Positions 59,886-64,000 of a stretch of 64,000 nt of DNA are shown piece after piece. Origin of the DNA: Ptiloglossa arizonensis (taxonomy: Eukaryota; Arthropoda; Insecta; Hymenoptera; Colletidae). The notes under the pieces are model-generated. The model was given only the letters and a program-made list of their open reading frames with translations. It had not been told where the DNA came from and made no database searches. The stretch's first letter is position 1. The number at the start of each line of letters is the position of its first letter. Both the position numbers and the translations under genes were made by a program. The stretch lies in assembly GCF_051014685.1 (NCBI RefSeq), contig NC_135060.1:1364001-1428000 (forward strand), in the 5' to 3' direction.

Positions 59886-60355
59886 TTATCGTTTGAATTG
59901 TAAGAATGAAATAAATGTAAAGCTCATTTCCCATGATTCTAACCTTAAATAACATGTTAGAAACCTTCTTGTACTTGCAAAGACTGTCCATTGCGAATAA
60001 TGCCCACCTAATCGGCTATGTACTTAGGCTGGTTACTTAGTATATGAGAATAAATTTTATATGGTAAGATTGAAACATTTTTGAGGAGTTCAAGATTGTT
60101 TGATACTTGTACGACGATGAAAGTAAGAATATCATTGTATACCGAAAAAATATGTATGTTCATTAAGTGAAGCAAACATATTCAAGATAACTTGTATCTT
60201 TTAATTACAACTTTCCTCTCCCTTTCCTGCATTGCTATGAATCACTTCATTTACAATTACATGACATCATTTCCAAGAGTCCGCCAAAAAGGAATACCTC
60301 CTAGACTATCATGTTCTCCCGATACCAAAGACCAAAATCGCTGAGGAGATATGTA
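59886..60355. other. Non-coding AT-rich flank
   Basis: Unique AT-rich DNA directly outside the element. An AATAAA at about 59909 lies on the plus strand. No gene recognised. Confidence 0.5.
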
Positions 60356-60727
60356 TTTCGATTCTTCAAGTAGTAATCAAATGTTAAATTGATATATCTA
60401 ATAGACAATTATTATTTTCCATGTTTTAAAACTTTATGAAACATTTCTTTACTGCGAAGCTCGATCAAAATTAATTGCTATAGGCGAATCAATCATTTTC
60501 AATACATAAATAAAATGCACATTGTAACATAAATGTTCGGAACATGCGTGAATGTTAATAACAATCGCCTAGAGACATAAACGTTCGCTAAAACCATTCG
60601 CCTTCGCAGATTTTGTAATATCTTGATGTTTGTTTATCATGATTATTAACAACCGTCGTAGAACTATAGTTTAGGCAATTATTAATAATGTCCTTGTATA
60701 AATAATGGCTCGAAAGCCATCGATTTC
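60356..60727 (-). repeat. Isolated decayed satellite monomer outside the element
   Basis: It aligns in reverse orientation with most of the 544-bp unit: AATGTTAAATTGATATATCT, TTTCCATGTTTTAAAACTTTA, GCTCGATCAAAATTAATT, GGAACATGCGTGAATGTTAA and ACCATTCGCCTTCG are recognisable. It shares AACAACCGTCGTAG with the decayed central unit, and it carries the perfect hairpin ATGGCT/AGCCAT found only at the array-arm junctions. Similarity continues about 40 bp past the junction (CAAACAAAGATAATCGAAG versus CGAACAAAGACAATGGAAG), that is, into arm-type sequence. Confidence 0.75.
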
Positions 60728-61240
60728 AAACAAAGATAATCGAAGTAATGGTAGTGTCTGCCAAATATCTATCTTTCGTATCTGTCTGTCAAATTTTACT
60801 TTCGTATAAGACAGCGAACGAAGCGCCATTTTGTTTTCGTAAAAACTTTGTCGAAATGCCAAACTTGGATCTCATATTGTACACCTTATTGAAAACACGA
60901 TCGTTAGTTCCATTATTTCGATCGATTTATAAAACTTTGAAACTCATTGTACTCTCGTTCTTATCGTTGAACATTTACACGAGCAAAGGAAACTTTTATT
61001 TCGTTTCTAAAAATACTAATGGTCCGTAACTGAATTGTAGAGGCGGAATCGTTTCTTTGTAATATTTTATTTATTCGGCACAAGAGAAACGGTCTTCAAT
61101 GGAACATTATTCGTGTTATCGGATCGGTGAAATTTTCGTTATTTACTCGACGTTTTCTTGATCGATGGCGATTAGTTTTGAATATCGGTAATTTCACGCG
61201 ACACGGGCTATTACTCGCGGCAATCTCGATCGAAAAACCC
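60728..61240. other. Non-coding AT-rich DNA
   Basis: A 93-codon plus-strand frame (60748-61029) has no recognisable domain and begins next to the satellite relic. Not called. Confidence 0.45.
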
Positions 61241-61640
61241 GTCTTCGGCGGAGTACCACAGATATTAGGCGTTTTCCGCTGGCGAACGGCGCTATAGACA
61301 GTCATATCCGGCTGGCACCGGCAATTAATAACTCGCCAGGGCCTATTAATGCTATTGTTCAGAGACGCGTGACGGGCGTGCGCGCGTGTGTGTGCGTATT
61401 TGTGTGCACGCGCGTGCAACGCGGCCCAATTCCGCGCGCAGGCCCCGCGAGGGCGCATGGACAGGTGCTGCCACCTCGCACCCGCGCGCAATCGGGCCGC
61501 CGATCTGCCGATCGATCGGATCTAGCCACCCGGCCCACGAAAACGTACTCTCCGCGGAGACTACAACGAGATTTTAATCGACTTTTCGTGGCCGTCTACG
61601 CAGCTGGAAGGGCTTTCTGACTTCGCGTTCTCGGAGAACC
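61241..61640. other. CpG-rich island with alternating CG/TG tract
   Basis: CG-rich sequence with an alternating purine-pyrimidine tract (61375-61418, GCGCGTGTGTGTGCGT type) that could adopt Z-DNA. TAATTA/TAATAA motifs at 61324-61350 stand inside the GC-rich block. Overlapping open frames on both strands reflect composition. It may be regulatory; no gene supported. Confidence 0.4.
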
Positions 61641-64000
61641 CTTTCTTCGCCTCTATCGCAATAACGCACCTATCGCGCTTCAATTTCAGCTTCCGTGAAT
61701 CAGGTGTGCAAACATTGTAGCTACACGCTTGTAAAGATTCACGCGTTTCACGGTGAACATTTTAAACTTTTTTGCAAAAACGAATCGCTAATTCGAAATT
61801 GTAACTCTGCGAGTAAGCGTGCAACGATTGCAGCGTTCAGTAATTTTAACCAAAATGAGAATCGACAATTAGGATTGAATCAACCGTGAATAAAAATGAT
61901 CGTAGCGTTGAGCAACTTTTATTGTATTAATTATTTTTCGGCACAGTCGAAAATATTGTGCATTTCTATTTCACGATTCGGAGAAATGTAACTATTAAGA
62001 ATAGATTCCTGCAGATTTATTTTTGAGATTCGAGGACATGGAGAGTTTGTAGAATATATTCGAGCATGTGTAGGATAACTCGAACTACGGATATTACGGA
62101 CCAAAATGTTAGACGGGAGCGTAATTAGTAATTAGTGTTTTTGGTAATGCTCGTATAGGACTTAGAGACTCTTCGTAAGACTCTTGTAGTGGTTGCAAAT
62201 TGTTTAACTTTATTCTTAGATATGGAAAACATTTGGAAAAGTTTCTCTAGAATATTTTTTATTTCGTTCAAATCGATTATTATAGATTGTCGTTTCGTAT
62301 CATTAAAATTATATACTGTATTCTCCCCTCTTGAAACGCGATGCAACACGAAACGAAATACATACGTCGGAGTATAATTTTTGTCAAAGAACGGTACAAT
62401 GAGTATATTTTCTATATTTCACTGGATCAAATATCAATGGGAAATCTAAAATTTTATGCGATCGAATAGAAAGCTCGCGTTTGAATGAATATTCCCTATT
62501 CTGTTATTTCAATTTCTGTCACGGAACACGAGGGAATGTTTTACCAGTTGCAACCATTTTAGTTTAAAAATGCAGAGGATTCTTTCATTTGAGATCGCGT
62601 GTTCAAATTTTATTTGCTGACCAATATTAGTTCTATATTTTTATTTTTCGCTAGCAAAACACTAGAGGCGAAAATTTGTGTCAAATGCAACAATGAAATA
62701 AAAATCCGAACGCGACAAAATGGAACAAGCGTACCCGCGTGCAGGAATTTCGAAGTTAAGAGGATTTTTGAAATTCCACGAACTCGAAAATATTTCACAA
62801 ACGTGTCTCGCGTGTTTCCATCCAACCGGTTTCGGTTAAAAATCGGGGTCACGTTCGCCAAGTTTCAATGCGTAATTGTGAACTACTTAGCATAAGAGCG
62901 GGCACCGGGGGGTCCGACCCCCTTGCGATTGTTCCGATAGCGCCTATCGAAGATAAAAACAACAGAAGCGATCCATCAGCCCGTGGTAAAAATTCAAACC
63001 AATGTATCGGTGGCAGATACCGTTAAATGGGGGAACAGCGTGCCCTCTGAATTTGGAGAAGTTTTATACGTGCTTGGAAAAATACAAACAATTGCAGTAA
63101 GTATTTGGCCATTGGATATTTTTACGAAAGTAATAAAAAACATTTGTATATTCGGGCATTGAGAACTTGGTTGGAATATCTTCTACTCCGCACGTGTGTC
63201 CCTTTTGGTAAATTAAATTCTACAAATTATTAAATTCGAATAATATTTTTTTTATTAAAATCTTGATAATCCTTGATCTCTTGCTTTCGCATCAAGAACG
63301 CGCGTAACAAAAATTGTTACGATATCGACGTTGGTAAAAAAAAAGAAGATAAGTAAATGTTCAAGTTGAGCTACATTCGAAAGCTTAAAACATTGATTTT
63401 TAAACACATCGTTCGCGATGAAAAATCAATTTTACATGGTAATCGAGAACCATCGGGGCAACGACTGGATAAAAACACACGAGCGAAACATATGTTGAAA
63501 CCGTAATTACAGCCAAAAAGAACAATGATTAGGTACTGTTTGGTAGCCATATGGAGGACTTATAGTATTCGTTACTCATCTTGAAAAGCTGGAACAACAA
63601 TTGCGACAGAAATACACTTCAAACGATTCAACAGTAGAAATTTAATATTAACAGGAAAATTATTATTGTCTCTTTTAGAAAGTAAATTATAATATATAGG
63701 ATAGTAATAATTAATAATTACGTATCTGTATCGTACCAAGAGTATACACGTTAAAAAGAAAACGACAAAAATAATAAGGTAAACGTCCTCGTTACCGTAC
63801 TTATAAAAATGTGCACATCTAAAAACAATAATTATCAAAGTTAACAAAGTCTTCGGTTTTGCAAGTAGCTCAATTTTGAAGTGTTATTCAATTACTTGTA
63901 CGAAAAATATAGCAAAAATTATATTCTCTACAGATTTTCGATCTACCTCTACCTTGTATCGACCATTCTTTATTTTCATTATTATTTTCTTTTTATTGTA
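61641..64000. other. Non-coding AT-rich DNA, nothing supported
   Basis: Short open stretches only (at most about 98 codons, at 62599-62895). No domain, RNA gene, transposon terminus or repeat recognised. Confidence 0.45.

Overview
The window looks like a gene-poor, non-coding stretch of an insect genome, most plausibly hymenopteran (ant or bee). The reasons are AT-rich DNA alternating with GC-rich, CpG-rich islands (CpG does not look depleted by eye), worn fragments of insect-type DNA transposons, and no open reading frame with a recognisable domain. The lineage is an inference. I see no bacterial gene layout, no rRNA, no convincing tRNA and no CRISPR array. Translations longer than about 150 codons fall mainly in GC-rich or low-complexity DNA, where stop codons are rare by composition, so I call no intact protein gene.

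Layout. Positions 1-49212 are intergenic or intronic DNA with many small, diverged local tandem duplications (near 0.8, 1.6, 5.6, 7, 8, 11, 35, 35.6-36.2, 37.4 and 42.2-42.8 kb). They also hold two related hAT-like transposon ends (8949 and 27525), a possible Tc1/mariner-type relic ending near 29912, a candidate short MITE (26855-26974), microsatellites and several GC-rich blocks that could be regulatory.

Positions 49213-59885 form one coherent 10.7-kb object and are the main result. Two long inverted arms (1173 and 1650 bp) enclose an inverted satellite array. Its forward half has ten complete 544-bp units plus one truncated unit; its reverse half has three complete units plus one decayed unit. 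The arms are nearly identical except that the right arm carries an extra 477 bp, a diverged second copy of its hairpin-rich segment. Each arm ends in a subterminal hairpin, holds two tandem hairpins whose stems differ by a compensatory base-pair change, and contains a well-spaced TATA/Inr/DPE-like core promoter pointing outward from the array. Variant bases mark the innermost units of both halves in mirror order, so the inverted arrangement is older than the copy-number difference. A decayed lone monomer at 60356-60727 still carries junction sequence. The layout recalls Foldback/Galileo-type elements with tandem repeats inside long inverted repeats, but no transposase is present and I cannot match it to a named family.

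Positions 59886-64000 return to ordinary non-coding DNA with a CpG-rich island near 61.2-61.6 kb.
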